The notes under the pieces are model-generated. The model saw only the letters and a program-made list of their open reading frames with translations. It was not told the DNA's origin and ran no database searches. The translations under genes were made by a program, and so were the position numbers. Shown one piece after another: positions 26,404 to 35,971 of a stretch of DNA of 64,000 bases; positions within the stretch are counted from its first letter, which is position 1; every line of letters begins with the position of its first letter. The stretch comes from Archangium primigenium (GTDB taxonomy: Bacteria; Myxococcota; Myxococcia; Myxococcales; Myxococcaceae): positions 4,774,001-4,838,000 of the forward strand of contig NZ_JADWYI010000001.1 of the NCBI RefSeq assembly GCF_016904885.1. Direction: 5' to 3'.

Positions 26404-27279
26404 ATGGTTGACTACGATCCCCACCGCTGGTGGCCCTACCTCCACCGCCTCCGTGGCTCGATGATCCGCGAGATCATCTACCGGGTCCTCGCCTGTGTCG
26501 TCTGGGCCGCGGGCGTCACGTTCTTCCACCTGCGCGTGCGCCCGGTGGACGTCCCCGTCACGGTCCACTCGCTGGCCGGCATCTCGTTGAGCCTGCTGCT
26601 CGTCTTTCGCACCAACTCCTCCTATGACCGCTTCTGGGAGGGGCGCAAGCTCTGGGGAGGCATCGTCAACGAGACGCGCAACCTGGCGCGCGCCTCGGGC
26701 ATCTTCCTCAAGGACCGCCCGGATCTCTATCGCGCGCTCGTGCACTGGACCGCGGTCTTCCCGTACGTGTCCGCCGCGGTGCTGCGGCGCACGATGTTCC
26801 TGGGCCCCGCGGCCGACGCGCTCCCCGCCGAGCAGGTGGCCGAGGTGCGCGCGGCCCAGCACGTGCCGCTCGCCGTGGCCCGGAAGATGAGCGCCGTGCT
26901 CGACGAGGGCCGGCGCCAGGGGCTCTACACCGAGTACGTGCAGATGCAGCTCGACCACAACGTCCAGCTGCTCGTGGACTACCTCGGCGGGTGTGAGCGC
27001 ATCCACAAGACGCCCATGCCTTTCGCCTACATGCTGCACCTGCGCCGGGCGCTGCTGCTCTACTGCTTCTCGCTGCCCTTCGCGCTGGTGGACTCGTTCG
27101 GCTGGATGACGGTGTTCGCCACCTTCGTCGTCACCTACGTCTTCTTCGGCATCGAGGAGATCGGCGTGGAGATCGAGGACCCGTTCGGCAGCGACGACAA
27201 CGATCTGCCCCTGGACCGGATCTGCGACACCATCCGGGGCAACCTGCTGGCGCTGCCGCCGGAGCGTCCGAATGCCTGA
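26404..27279 (+). CDS. Bestrophin-family anion channel
   Basis: 291 aa. Starts MVDYDPHRWWPYLHRLRGSM and contains the bacterial bestrophin signatures SLLLVFRTNSSYDRFWEGRKLWGG (~63-86) and the later acidic segment GIEEIGVEIEDPFGSDDNDLPL (~246-267), which in homologues forms the Ca2+/anion-gating region. Four transmembrane helices can be placed (~25-45, 55-70, ~210-230, ~232-248). Bacterial members are pentameric ion channels. Ends one base before the convergent App1-type gene. Confidence 0.92.
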   Translation: MVDYDPHRWWPYLHRLRGSMIREIIYRVLACVVWAAGVTFFHLRVRPVDVPVTVHSLAGISLSLLLVFRTNSSYDRFWEGRKLWGGIVNETRNLARASGIFLKDRPDLYRALVHWTAVFPYVSAAVLRRTMFLGPAADALPAEQVAEVRAAQHVPLAVARKMSAVLDEGRRQGLYTEYVQMQLDHNVQLLVDYLGGCERIHKTPMPFAYMLHLRRALLLYCFSLPFALVDSFGWMTVFATFVVTYVFFGIEEIGVEIEDPFGSDDNDLPLDRICDTIRGNLLALPPERPNA

Positions 27280-27280
27280 G

Positions 27281-28291
27281 TCAGGGCACGTCGCGCGCCT
27301 GGGCCGGCGCCTGGGGGGGCGTCGGGGTGGGGAAGCGCTCCGACACGCATGCGCTCCGGGCGACCCCCTGGCTCGCGGCATGCCCGGCGGCGAGGCCCGG
27401 GTCCTTGAACAGCATCATGCCCTGGAAGCGCGCGGCGTTCTCGCTGTGGCCCGCGTCGCGGATGTAGATGGCGCGCACGCGTCCCGGGAACTCGTCGCGG
27501 ATCTGCGCGTAGACCTCGGGATCCTTCTCGCCCGAGTCCCCCACGAGGACCACCGGGTGGGGGAAGCGCTGGAGCAGGGCGCGGATGAGGGGCTGCTTGT
27601 AGTGGGACAGCGTCCCCGGTCCCATGTCCCGCAGGTAGAGACCGAAGCCCGGCGGGAAGCCATGGCGGGAGAGGAAGGCGCTCACGCGCGGGGCGAACTG
27701 CACGGGCGAGCCGCTCACCAGCGCGAACGCGGGCGCGGGCGCCGCCTCAGGACCCAGACAGCCATAGAAGCCCGCCATGCCGGTGACCACCGGCTGGGTG
27801 TCCGCGTCGCGCAAGAGCGCGTTGCTCACCAGCTTGCCCGGCTGGGTCACCTCGGAGATGGCCAGGGTGTCATCGAAGTCCGAGACCACGAGGAAGGGCG
27901 CCGCGTCCGGGATGATCTCCACCCGGGACTGGGCGGTGGCCTCGGAGACGCGGGCGAGGACCTCGTGGCTGCCCGCCGGGAAGGGTTTGTCCGAGGGGGC
28001 CGCCAGGGTGACCTGGAAGTTGCCATCGTGGCCGCTGGTGACCTGGGCGCTCATCCCCTGGAAGGACAGCTCCACCCGCGCCCCCTCCACGTTGGTCGTG
28101 GCCAGCCGGCGCAGGTTGCGGCTCAGCGCCGTGCTGCCGTGCGGCGTCTCGGAGAGGACCCGGCCCTGGAGGGTGACGCTGTCGGGACGGCCGAGCGTCG
28201 GAAAGAGCAGCACGGAGGGCGCGCTCCAGGCGGCGGGAGCGGCCAGCGCGAGCAGGAGCGGGACGAGACGGGGCGAGCGCGAACGGGACAT
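27281..28291 (-). CDS. Secreted App1-type phosphatidate phosphatase (DUF2183)
   Basis: 336 aa. ATG 28291 gives a clean Sec signal peptide (SPRLVPLLLALAAPAAWSA). Residues ~60-125 form an Ig-like beta-sandwich. The catalytic domain (~135-300) has the HAD-type motif DFDDT (VVSDFDDTLAISEV), LVSGSPVQ as motif II, a Lys in the SHYKQP segment and VLVGDSGEKDPEVY as the acidic motif, all typical of App1-like phosphatases, which dephosphorylate phosphatidic acid. Export to the periplasm or outside is implied by the signal peptide. Gene ends one base from the bestrophin stop. Confidence 0.88.
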   Translation of the reverse strand: MSRSRSPRLVPLLLALAAPAAWSAPSVLLFPTLGRPDSVTLQGRVLSETPHGSTALSRNLRRLATTNVEGARVELSFQGMSAQVTSGHDGNFQVTLAAPSDKPFPAGSHEVLARVSEATAQSRVEIIPDAAPFLVVSDFDDTLAISEVTQPGKLVSNALLRDADTQPVVTGMAGFYGCLGPEAAPAPAFALVSGSPVQFAPRVSAFLSRHGFPPGFGLYLRDMGPGTLSHYKQPLIRALLQRFPHPVVLVGDSGEKDPEVYAQIRDEFPGRVRAIYIRDAGHSENAARFQGMMLFKDPGLAAGHAASQGVARSACVSERFPTPTPPQAPAQARDVP

Positions 28292-28323
28292 GCGGCCCAG
28301 GATATGCCGGAGCCCGGGGCACG

Positions 28324-28357
28324 AAAAAGGCCGCCCCCCCACGCGGGAGGAGCGGCC
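28324..28357 (-). terminator. Rho-independent terminator for the GH87-like gene
   Basis: Reading on the minus strand just after the stop at 28383: stem GGCCGC (28357-28352) ... GCGGCC (28334-28329) followed by TTTTT (28328-28324). Classical stem plus T-tract, rare in this GC-rich window. Confidence 0.8.
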
Positions 28358-28382
28358 CGGAGTCAGCCACGCGCGGGGCGGA

Positions 28383-31300
28383 CTACCAGTTGTTGCCCCC
28401 ACCGTTGGTGATGGCGAAGCCGCCGCCGCTCTGGTTGACGACCTTGCCGCTGGGGGCGTTGTTCACCGTCACGTTGGTGAAGGTGGCGCCGCCCCTGGCC
28501 GAGGACAGGACCTCGACGCCGTAGGTCGTGGGGTTGCTGATGGTGATGTTCTGGAAGGCGGTGTTGGTGAACACGCCCCCGTTGTTGCTCTGGATGCTGA
28601 TGCCCTGGTACGTCGGATCGATGATGTCGACGTTCTTGATGGTGATGCCGTTGGTCGGGTTCATGTCGGCGCGCAGCCAGATGGAACCGAACTTCTGGCC
28701 ACCCCAGTAGGTGCCACCGGTGCGCACGAGCGTCAGGCCGTCGACCGTGGCGGACTCCATGGGGAAGGGCTGGAACTCGGAGCTCACGGTGAGGCCCGGG
28801 TAGGTCAGCGTGTCGTAGGCGATGCTGTTCTCGATCCGGTTGTTGCGGCCGCCGTAGATGGCGAAGCCCGCGGCGCGCCAGACGATCTGCGCGGTGCAGT
28901 TGCGGATGACGTTGTTGACGTTCGGCTGGGGGTACAAATCCGTGGCCGACCAGATGGCGAACGCGTCATCGCCCGTGTTGCGCGCGTGGTTGTTCTCCAC
29001 CACGCCATCCTTGTTGCCATTGCACAGGTTGATCGCGTCGGCGCCCGTGTTGCGGAAGCGCGAGTTGCGGATGATGAGGTTGGTGGACTCGTTGAACCCG
29101 CCGACCCAGTAGCCGCACTGCACGTGCTCGACCCACATGTTCTCGATGAGGGTGTTGCGGTGGGCCGAGTTCACCCACGCCTTGCCGCCCTGGGTGCGCA
29201 GACCGTCCGTGCTGCCAAAGATGGCGAAGTCCCGGAACGTGGTGTTGTCACCCGTGATGTTGAAGCCCGTCTGGCCCCAGCCCGCGTCCTCGTTCAAGGC
29301 GCCGCAGAGGATGCGGCTGTGCCACAGGCCCGCGCCCTGGATGGTGATGCCCTTCACCTGGTACTTGTTGGTCTGGTTGAAGACGCCGGGCGGGATGTAG
29401 ACGCCCTTGAAGCGGCCGGCCTGGGCGGCCATGATCGCCTGGTTGATGGCGTTGTCGTCGGAGAGGCCATCGTTGGGGATGGCGGGCTCCCAGCCGTTGC
29501 CCGCCTGGGTGATGTCGACGAAGCCCTCGGGCTTGGCGATGGGCGCCGCCACGAGCTCCAGGTCCACGAGATCGATGGCGTAGTAGGCCGCCGTGTCGCC
29601 CGCGTCCTTCTGCAGGCGGACCGTGGCGCCCGCGGGGATGGTGGTGCTCAAGAGCTTGCTGGCCTCGTCGTAGATGCGGCGCGGCTTGCCCCCCGAGGGG
29701 CTGTTGCTCTGCGTGTCGTCACCGCCGTAGATCCACGCCTCCTTGGAGGAGAGCGTCAGCGTGGTGAGCTTGCTGCCATTGACATACAGGCTCAGCGTGG
29801 CCTGGATGCCGCCGCCGCCCGGCGCGTCCGGGATGCTGTTGCGCACGACGATGGCGTTGGACGCCGCCGTGGTGGTCCACTGCACGTAGTGGCCCGTCGA
29901 GCTGAGCACGACCGCCTTGCGGCCCGAGGCCTCGCCCGCGATGGTGCCGAGATCACGGCTGGGACCCTGCACCTGGGCGTTGGTGGTGCCGACCTCGGCC
30001 TCGTACTCGATCCACGGCACGTTCGCGCCCCGGCCCACGTAGAGGCTGGAGGACAGGGTGTTGTTGCTCTCCACCGACTCGGAGATGGCGTTGGCGGGGT
30101 CCACCGTGGCCACCAGCGTGTGGTTGCCATTGCTGGCCGTCCAGGAGCCGTTGAGGACGACGGCGGCGGTGGCGCCCGCGCCGAGCGCGCTGGAGGAGAC
30201 GCCCGTCAGGGTGGTGGTCCCGTCGACGACGAGCCGCACCGTGACGGAGCTGCCCGTGGCGTCCAGGCCCTGGTTGGCGATGGCGACCGTGTACTTGACG
30301 GCGGCGCCCGCCGCGGGCGTGGAGGGGGTGGGGGAGATGGACTGGACGACCAGGTCCGGTCCGGGCGTCTGGGAGACGGTGAGGTCCTTGGTGAAACTGT
30401 TGTTGCCCTCACTGAACTCGGGAATGGTGTTGTCCGGATCCACGACGGCGGTGATGGGGAAGGTGCCGTGGGCGGTGGACCAGGCGGCGCTGGCCGTCAG
30501 GGTGGCGCTCGAGCCGGCCGCGATGGACGCGGAGCCCGTCGCGGTGGCGACCTCCTGTCCATTCACGCGGAAGGAGACCTTGTGCGTGGCGGCGGGGCTG
30601 GCCGCGGTGCCGTTGTTCTTGACGACGGCCCGGAAGGTGATGGCGTCCCCGGCGCGCGGCGGCGAGTTCGCGGCGGTCCACTGGATGTCGGTCACGCCGA
30701 GGTCGGCCTTCTTGGCGGCCGTGGCGCCCACGGTGATGTAGTCCAGGTTGACGTTGCCCACGTCCCCCGTGTCGTACTGGTAGGCGAGCGTGTTGCCGCC
30801 CGCGTTGAGGAAGAACGTCTCGGTCCGCGTGGCCCAGGTGTCCCAGTTGCCCGTGGTGGGCAGGGCGGTCTGCACGGCGCGCGTGCCGTTCACGTAGACG
30901 GAGAGGTTGGAGTCCGCGAAGCCATTGCTGTAGCGCAGGCCCACGTCGTACCAGCCCGCGCTGGGGGCCGAGACGCTGAAGCGGGTGCTCGCGCCCGTGA
31001 ACCAGTAGCCCTCCACGAAACCCGAGCCGCTGTAGCCCGTGTGGTTGGTGGTCGTCGCGGCGCTGCCGCCCAGGGTGGCCGCCTCCGCCTCGTACTTCGT
31101 GCCGCCCGTGCTCGCCGTGTAGTTGGCGGTGAGCGTCGTGGCGGCGGCCGTCGTCTTGTAGGTGGTGCTCGCCGAGGAGACGTTGCCGAAGTTGGCCGCG
31201 ATCCCGCCCGACCAGGAGCTGAACACCTGCCCGGCCGGCGGCGTGTTGGCGGTGATGTTCACCGTGGTGTCCGCCGCGTACGTGCCGCCGCCCGAGCCGT

Positions 31301-31898
31301 TGTTGACGGTCAGGGCATAGGTGGCCGTGCCACCGCTCGGCGAGCCGAGGACCTGGAACTCCGCGATCTGCGCGCCCGAGGAGCCGCTGTTGGACGCGAA
31401 CTGGAGCCGCACCTCGCTCACCGTCGCGCTCACGGGGATGGTGACCTGGTTGCCCGTGGCGGGGTTGAACGTGTAGGTGGCCGCGGCCACCAGGGTGGAG
31501 AAGGCGCTGGTGCTCGTGTTGTGGCCCAGCACCGTGAGGCCCTGGGTGCGCGTGCCCCAGAGGCTGTCCGGGTTGAGTTGCAGCACGATGGCGCTGATCG
31601 TGTGGTTGGCGCCGAGGTTCACCGTGAGGAGGTTGGGATAGGCGTTGGGCGCGCCTTCCCAGTAGGTGCCCCGGTTGCCGTCGTTCGCGTTGGTGGCGAC
31701 GTAGGTCTGCATGTAGCCGGACGTGGTGATGGGCTTGCCCAGCGCCACGTTCTGATCCGCGCGCCGCTGGAGCGCCCCGGGCTCCTCGGCGGCGGGCTGC
31801 CACGAGGGATCACCGCAGGCGGAGAGGAAGGTCTGCAGGCCCAGGAGCGCCAGGGCACCTCTCGCCCGACTTCCCATTCGAATCGTTCCGCTCTTCAA
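28383..31898 (-). CDS. Secreted GH87-like alpha-1,3-glucanase (mycodextranase type) with carbohydrate-binding modules
   Basis: 1171 aa lipoprotein. TTG 31898 is preferred as start: AAGGAG is six bases upstream and the N-region becomes KSGTIRMGSRARG before the lipobox LSAC; ATG 31877 is the alternative. Domains in order: F5/8-type discoidin (~35-170), InlB-like beta repeat (~180-250), CBM6/35 (~255-385; KYEAEAATLGGS), two CARDB domains (~395-500, ~510-615), a second CBM35-like module (~625-770; IEYEAEVGTT) and a right-handed beta-helix (~780-1171) with NTGADAINLCNGNKDGVVEN and NTGDDAFAIW, consistent with the D...DD catalytic set of GH87 alpha-1,3-glucanases. Fungal cell walls are rich in alpha-1,3-glucan, so predation on fungi is a reasonable inference. 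The family assignment rests on motif reading. Confidence 0.8.
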   Translation of the reverse strand: MKSGTIRMGSRARGALALLGLQTFLSACGDPSWQPAAEEPGALQRRADQNVALGKPITTSGYMQTYVATNANDGNRGTYWEGAPNAYPNLLTVNLGANHTISAIVLQLNPDSLWGTRTQGLTVLGHNTSTSAFSTLVAAATYTFNPATGNQVTIPVSATVSEVRLQFASNSGSSGAQIAEFQVLGSPSGGTATYALTVNNGSGGGTYAADTTVNITANTPPAGQVFSSWSGGIAANFGNVSSASTTYKTTAAATTLTANYTASTGGTKYEAEAATLGGSAATTTNHTGYSGSGFVEGYWFTGASTRFSVSAPSAGWYDVGLRYSNGFADSNLSVYVNGTRAVQTALPTTGNWDTWATRTETFFLNAGGNTLAYQYDTGDVGNVNLDYITVGATAAKKADLGVTDIQWTAANSPPRAGDAITFRAVVKNNGTAASPAATHKVSFRVNGQEVATATGSASIAAGSSATLTASAAWSTAHGTFPITAVVDPDNTIPEFSEGNNSFTKDLTVSQTPGPDLVVQSISPTPSTPAAGAAVKYTVAIANQGLDATGSSVTVRLVVDGTTTLTGVSSSALGAGATAAVVLNGSWTASNGNHTLVATVDPANAISESVESNNTLSSSLYVGRGANVPWIEYEAEVGTTNAQVQGPSRDLGTIAGEASGRKAVVLSSTGHYVQWTTTAASNAIVVRNSIPDAPGGGGIQATLSLYVNGSKLTTLTLSSKEAWIYGGDDTQSNSPSGGKPRRIYDEASKLLSTTIPAGATVRLQKDAGDTAAYYAIDLVDLELVAAPIAKPEGFVDITQAGNGWEPAIPNDGLSDDNAINQAIMAAQAGRFKGVYIPPGVFNQTNKYQVKGITIQGAGLWHSRILCGALNEDAGWGQTGFNITGDNTTFRDFAIFGSTDGLRTQGGKAWVNSAHRNTLIENMWVEHVQCGYWVGGFNESTNLIIRNSRFRNTGADAINLCNGNKDGVVENNHARNTGDDAFAIWSATDLYPQPNVNNVIRNCTAQIVWRAAGFAIYGGRNNRIENSIAYDTLTYPGLTVSSEFQPFPMESATVDGLTLVRTGGTYWGGQKFGSIWLRADMNPTNGITIKNVDIIDPTYQGISIQSNNGGVFTNTAFQNITISNPTTYGVEVLSSARGGATFTNVTVNNAPSGKVVNQSGGGFAITNGGGNNW

Positions 31899-32516
31899 TG
31901 TTGTCTCCTTTTGGGGTGGAGCGGCCCATCCGAAGTCCGCGTGCCCCGGGTTGCGCACAATGCCCAGACATGGCGAGGCCCTGGCTCGCGGATGGTGCGA
32001 GCCCGGCGACTTCAACCGTCTTCTGATGCTGCGCGGATGTTTGTCATAAAACCGCTAATCCCGTCAAGGAGCGAATTTCATGTTCTTCCAGTCTTGATGA
32101 AGATTGACGCCAGGCGTCTCGCGCGGAGCCCGTCGCAGCCGCCGCGACTGTTGACCAGCGCACGCTGTGAGTGTGGGCCAGATGCCCACATTCCAACGAA
32201 TCCAGGGGACGTACATGGCTCGCGGAAATGGGAGGCGGATGGAATCTTTGCAGAGCGGCTAAACACTCGGCCCAGGGTCGCGTGCTCGCCCTCACCGTGA
32301 GAGCGGATTTTGTGTCTGGTGGTTGGATGGAAAGGGCGCGGGGAGCGGGCTTGCGTGGGGGCGCCCGCCCGCGCCGCGACACCCCTCGTCGGGCGTTCCT
32401 GATAGAGAGGGGCCCTCCCTCCACTCGGGTGCTGACGGGTGCGCGCGAGGCGTTCTATCCTGACGGGGTTGGTTGTCCCCGTCGAAGCTGTCACCCCCGT
32501 TTGGTTTTCTCCTGTC
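31899..32516. other. Divergent intergenic region, no gene seen
   Basis: About 620 bp between the divergent glucanase and TSP3/VWA genes. Short open frames here lack the G/C third-position bias of true genes. It contains an AT-richer patch (about 32000-32110), suitable for promoters, and a hairpin TGTGGGC/GCCCACA (32172-32190) with a 5-nt loop. Two divergent promoters and regulator sites are expected but none could be named. Confidence 0.5.
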
Positions 32517-35500
32517 ATGAGTCCAATGTCTTTCATGAGAGCTTCTTCCCGATTCGTCCTGGCCGCCCTGGTCATGACCACGCTGGTGACCGGGTGTGGT
32601 GATGATCCGGTCGTCAATCCTCCCATCGAGAACCCCGAACAGGACGGTGGTGGCACCCAGACCGATGGCGGCTCGACGGAGCCTGTCCCGGACGCGGGAC
32701 CCGTGGAGCCTCCGACGTTCGAGGATCCCTTCGGGCCGCCTCCCGGACCGCGCAATCCCACCAATGCCAAGATTGATACGGATTGTGATGGTTTGTCGGA
32801 CGCCGAGGAGTTCGGCAACATCTACACCGGCAACAAGAAGACGGACCCGGACAAGTGGGACACGGACGGCGATGGCATCCGGGACGGCGTCGAGGCGGGT
32901 CGCACCTCCACGCTCAACACGCTGGCCCAGTGCGCCGAGCTGTTCATGGCGGACATGGATCCCTCCACCCGGACCAACCCGACCAATCCCGACACGGACG
33001 GAGATGGTCTGCGCGACGGTCTGGAGGACACCAACCACAATGGCAGACTGGATCCGGGCGAGACGGATCCGGCCAACCTCGACACGGACGGGGATGGCCT
33101 CTCGGATGGCGACGAGGACGTCAACAAGAATGGCCGCGTGGACCCGGGCGAGACGGATCCGCGGCTGCGTGACACGGATGGGGATGGCCTGTCTGACTTC
33201 ACGGAAGTGAATATCACCCGGACCAATCCCACCAAGGCCGACTCGGACGGGGACTCCTGCGCGGACGGCGCGGAGGATCTCAACGGCAATGGCATCAAGG
33301 ATCCGGGCGAGACGGATCCCAACGATCCCACGGACTGTGGCGCGGGCTCCTTCCCCGACTCGGACAAGGACGGCGTGCCGGACTACATCGAGGAGGCCAC
33401 GGGCACGGACAAGAACAACCCGGACACGGACGGGGACGGCCTGAACGACGGGCTGGAGGATCGCAACCGCAACGGCATCGTGGACACGGGCGAGACGGAT
33501 CCGCGCAAGAAGGACTCGGACTGCGACGGCCTGGTGGACGGGCCGAGCCTGGGCGGCTTCCGGGGTGAGGACCTCAACGCCAATGGCGTGAAGGACAGCA
33601 CCGAGACGGATCCCTCCAAGCGTGACACGGATGGCGACGGCCTGCTGGACGGCGTGGAGCTGGGCATTCCCGCGACGTCGGCGCCCGACTCGTCCTGTGG
33701 CTACCCGGGGGATCAGGATCCCTCCACCAAGACGGACCCGCTCAAGCCCGACACGGACGGTGACGGCATCGCCGACGGCGCCGAGGACTCCAACCAGAAC
33801 GGCCGCAAGGATCCGGGCGAGCTCGATCCGCTCGACCGCACGGACGGCGCGGGCTCGACCCCCGCGGGTCAGGCCTGCTCGGCGACCAACCTGCGGCAGA
33901 TCACCTTCAAGGAGGACGGCAGCGCGGACATCCGGCTGGCGCTGCGCAACTCCTTCCAGGAGGTGCGGCAGATCACCGTGGGCGGCTCGAGCAAGGGCTA
34001 CATCGGCTACGACGACACGAACAAGGTGACCTTCATCGCCTACAAGCGCGGCAAGGCGGGCTCGTCCACCACCGTGGCGGGCGACGAGGCCTACGTGCGC
34101 GGGCAGTTCTACCCCTCGGTGACGGCGGGCACGCTGCAGACCTTCACCACGTGGGACGGGCACCCGGCGCTCCAGGCCTTCTATGATTTCGCTCAGGGCA
34201 GCGGCACGCCCATCAACCTGCGCGACTACACCAACTCGGTGGCCAACACGCTCGTGGGCTCGGGCGCGGGCACGCTCACGGGCGGCACGGGCTCGGCGGA
34301 GAACTACAAGCTGCAGGCGCAGTACGTGCACCGCTCGGACGCGAGCGTGCTGGTGGTGATCGCCATCACGCCCCAGTCGCGCTTCGTGGAGCCGGGCCTG
34401 TTCGTGATGAACGACACGGCGGGCGGCACGGCGCTGGCCCAGTTCGGCGACGCGGACGCGGTGCAGTGCGAGACCTTCACCACGGGCAACGGCATGGCCG
34501 ACTTCCTCTTCGTGGTGGATGACAGCGGCTCCATGGCCACCTCCCAGAACGCGCTGGGTGAGGCCGCCACGGCCGTGGCCAACCGGCTGGGCAACTCGCA
34601 GCTCGACTGGCGCATCGCCATGGTGAGCACGTCCTATACCCAGACGGGCTACGGCCTGCCCACCGCGGGCGTCTTCCGCGGCTTCACCCGGGACATCCAG
34701 CGCTTCAAGTGGTGGCTGCAGCAGTCCTCGTCCTGCACGGGCCCCTCGACGGACTGCTGGATTGGCGTGAGCGGCTCCAGTGATGAGAAGACCCTGGAGA
34801 GCGCACGTGCCGCGGTGGACTACATGACCAACGCCAGCTCGCCCGCGGACAAGAAGTTCCGCCCCGGCGCCCGGCTGATCGTCATCGTCCTGACCGACGT
34901 GCGTGACACGGGCGACGTCCGGCCCGTCAGCACGTACATCGACTACTTCAAGGGCGCCAACCCCACGGGCGCGCTCATCCAGATGCACGGCATCATCTGC
35001 GACTCCATCGACGGCGGTGAGTGCTACCCGGGCGAGCCCATCAACGACCTGCGGCACAAGGAGGTCATCCAGGCCACCGGCGGCATCACGGGCAGCATCC
35101 GCAACACCGCGTCCATCCAGAGCACCATCGGCAGCATCATGGACAGCGCGATCGCCTCCTCGGGCTACCGCACGCTCAAGCCGCCCATCGGTGCCTCGGT
35201 GCGCGTGGCCATGCAGGCGGTGCAGGACGGAGCCTTGTGCAACAAGAACGACCTGCCGCGCAGCCGCGTCAACGGCTTCGACGTGGACGGCATCAGCCAG
35301 GCCCTGGCCTTCTACGGCGCCTGCCGTCCGGCCACGGCGGGGAGCACCACGGCGGCCATCTCCTACCGCTACTGGAGCGACCTGACGGGCAACAAGGATG
35401 GCAACCCGCCGCCCTGCTCGACGGACACGGCCTACTTCGACTCGTCCGAGGCGGACTTCTGCCGCGGCAAGCTCGCCTGCAACCGGCAGACGAACCGGTG

Positions 35501-35861
35501 CGAGTGCGCGGCGGACTGCGGCGGCAACGCGCCTCCGGGCAAGGTGTGCAACAGCAGCCGCGAGGTGTGTGACTTCACCTGCGGCGCGGAGTGCGGTGGG
35601 GCGTGCGGCAGCTTCCAGGCGTGCAACGCGGCCACGTGCACCTGCCAGTGCGTGGCGTCCGCCACGTGCGCGCCGGGCTTCCGGTTCGACGCGGCGGCGT
35701 GCGGCTGCGTCTGCGACACGGCGGCGCTCAACTGCGGCGCCGCCTACCGGCCCGATGCGGCCTCGTGCGCCTGCATCTGCCAGCCCAACTGCGGCAACTC
35801 GTGCGGCGAGGGCTATGCGTGCAACTCGAGCACGTGCGCCTGCGAGCCGAAGCTGAACTGA
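32517..35861 (+). CDS. Lipoprotein with thrombospondin type 3 repeats, VWA domain and Cys-rich C-terminus
   Basis: 1114 aa from ATG 32517 (ATG 32526 and 32535 are alternatives; no clear ribosome site). Lipoprotein signal with lipobox VTGC. Residues ~85-445: nine or more calcium-binding thrombospondin-3 repeats of the type DTDGDGLxDGxEDxNxNG. Residues ~655-900: von Willebrand factor A domain with intact MIDAS start (VVDDSGSMATSQN; D-x-S-x-S). Residues ~990-1114: five or so Cys-rich EGF-like loops (CNRQTNRCECAADCGG...). Probably a large outer-membrane adhesin or Ca2+-dependent attachment protein. Followed by two strong hairpins. Confidence 0.88.
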   Translation: MSPMSFMRASSRFVLAALVMTTLVTGCGDDPVVNPPIENPEQDGGGTQTDGGSTEPVPDAGPVEPPTFEDPFGPPPGPRNPTNAKIDTDCDGLSDAEEFGNIYTGNKKTDPDKWDTDGDGIRDGVEAGRTSTLNTLAQCAELFMADMDPSTRTNPTNPDTDGDGLRDGLEDTNHNGRLDPGETDPANLDTDGDGLSDGDEDVNKNGRVDPGETDPRLRDTDGDGLSDFTEVNITRTNPTKADSDGDSCADGAEDLNGNGIKDPGETDPNDPTDCGAGSFPDSDKDGVPDYIEEATGTDKNNPDTDGDGLNDGLEDRNRNGIVDTGETDPRKKDSDCDGLVDGPSLGGFRGEDLNANGVKDSTETDPSKRDTDGDGLLDGVELGIPATSAPDSSCGYPGDQDPSTKTDPLKPDTDGDGIADGAEDSNQNGRKDPGELDPLDRTDGAGSTPAGQACSATNLRQITFKEDGSADIRLALRNSFQEVRQITVGGSSKGYIGYDDTNKVTFIAYKRGKAGSSTTVAGDEAYVRGQFYPSVTAGTLQTFTTWDGHPALQAFYDFAQGSGTPINLRDYTNSVANTLVGSGAGTLTGGTGSAENYKLQAQYVHRSDASVLVVIAITPQSRFVEPGLFVMNDTAGGTALAQFGDADAVQCETFTTGNGMADFLFVVDDSGSMATSQNALGEAATAVANRLGNSQLDWRIAMVSTSYTQTGYGLPTAGVFRGFTRDIQRFKWWLQQSSSCTGPSTDCWIGVSGSSDEKTLESARAAVDYMTNASSPADKKFRPGARLIVIVLTDVRDTGDVRPVSTYIDYFKGANPTGALIQMHGIICDSIDGGECYPGEPINDLRHKEVIQATGGITGSIRNTASIQSTIGSIMDSAIASSGYRTLKPPIGASVRVAMQAVQDGALCNKNDLPRSRVNGFDVDGISQALAFYGACRPATAGSTTAAISYRYWSDLTGNKDGNPPPCSTDTAYFDSSEADFCRGKLACNRQTNRCECAADCGGNAPPGKVCNSSREVCDFTCGAECGGACGSFQACNAATCTCQCVASATCAPGFRFDAAACGCVCDTAALNCGAAYRPDAASCACICQPNCGNSCGEGYACNSSTCACEPKLN

Positions 35862-35865
35862 GGTC

Positions 35866-35889
35866 CCTCACCCGGCGCGCCGGGTGAGG
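35866..35889 (+). terminator. 24-bp perfect palindrome after the TSP3/VWA gene
   Basis: CCTCACCCGGCG (35866-35877) is immediately followed by its exact complement CGCCGGGTGAGG (35878-35889), starting five bases after the stop. First of two tandem hairpins; likely transcription end or RNA-stabilising structure. No T-tract follows directly. Confidence 0.6.
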
Positions 35890-35890
35890 C

Positions 35891-35932
35891 CAGGGCCGGA
35901 TGTCGCCGGGAGACCGGCGGTGTCCGGCCCTG
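35891..35932 (+). terminator. Second hairpin with T-rich tail
   Basis: CAGGGCCGGA (35891-35900) pairs with TCCGGCCCTG (35923-35932); inside it CGCCGG (35904-35909) pairs with CCGGCG (35914-35919) around GAGA. Followed by TTCGTTT. A strong two-step terminator for the plus-strand gene. Confidence 0.7.
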
Positions 35933-35971
35933 TTCGTTTGGAGCGGGGAGGGGAGGGGAGGGCGCCCGCGG

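Noticed and set aside
27777-32300. Long plus-strand open frame opposite the App1 and GH87-like genes
   Set aside because: Translation is Arg/Gly/Val/Ala-rich shadow text; the minus strand encodes recognisable domains and a terminator with T-tract.
32292-35057. Minus-strand open frame opposite the TSP3/VWA gene
   Set aside because: Mirror of the repetitive Asp/Gly codons of the TSP3 repeats; no independent coding signal.
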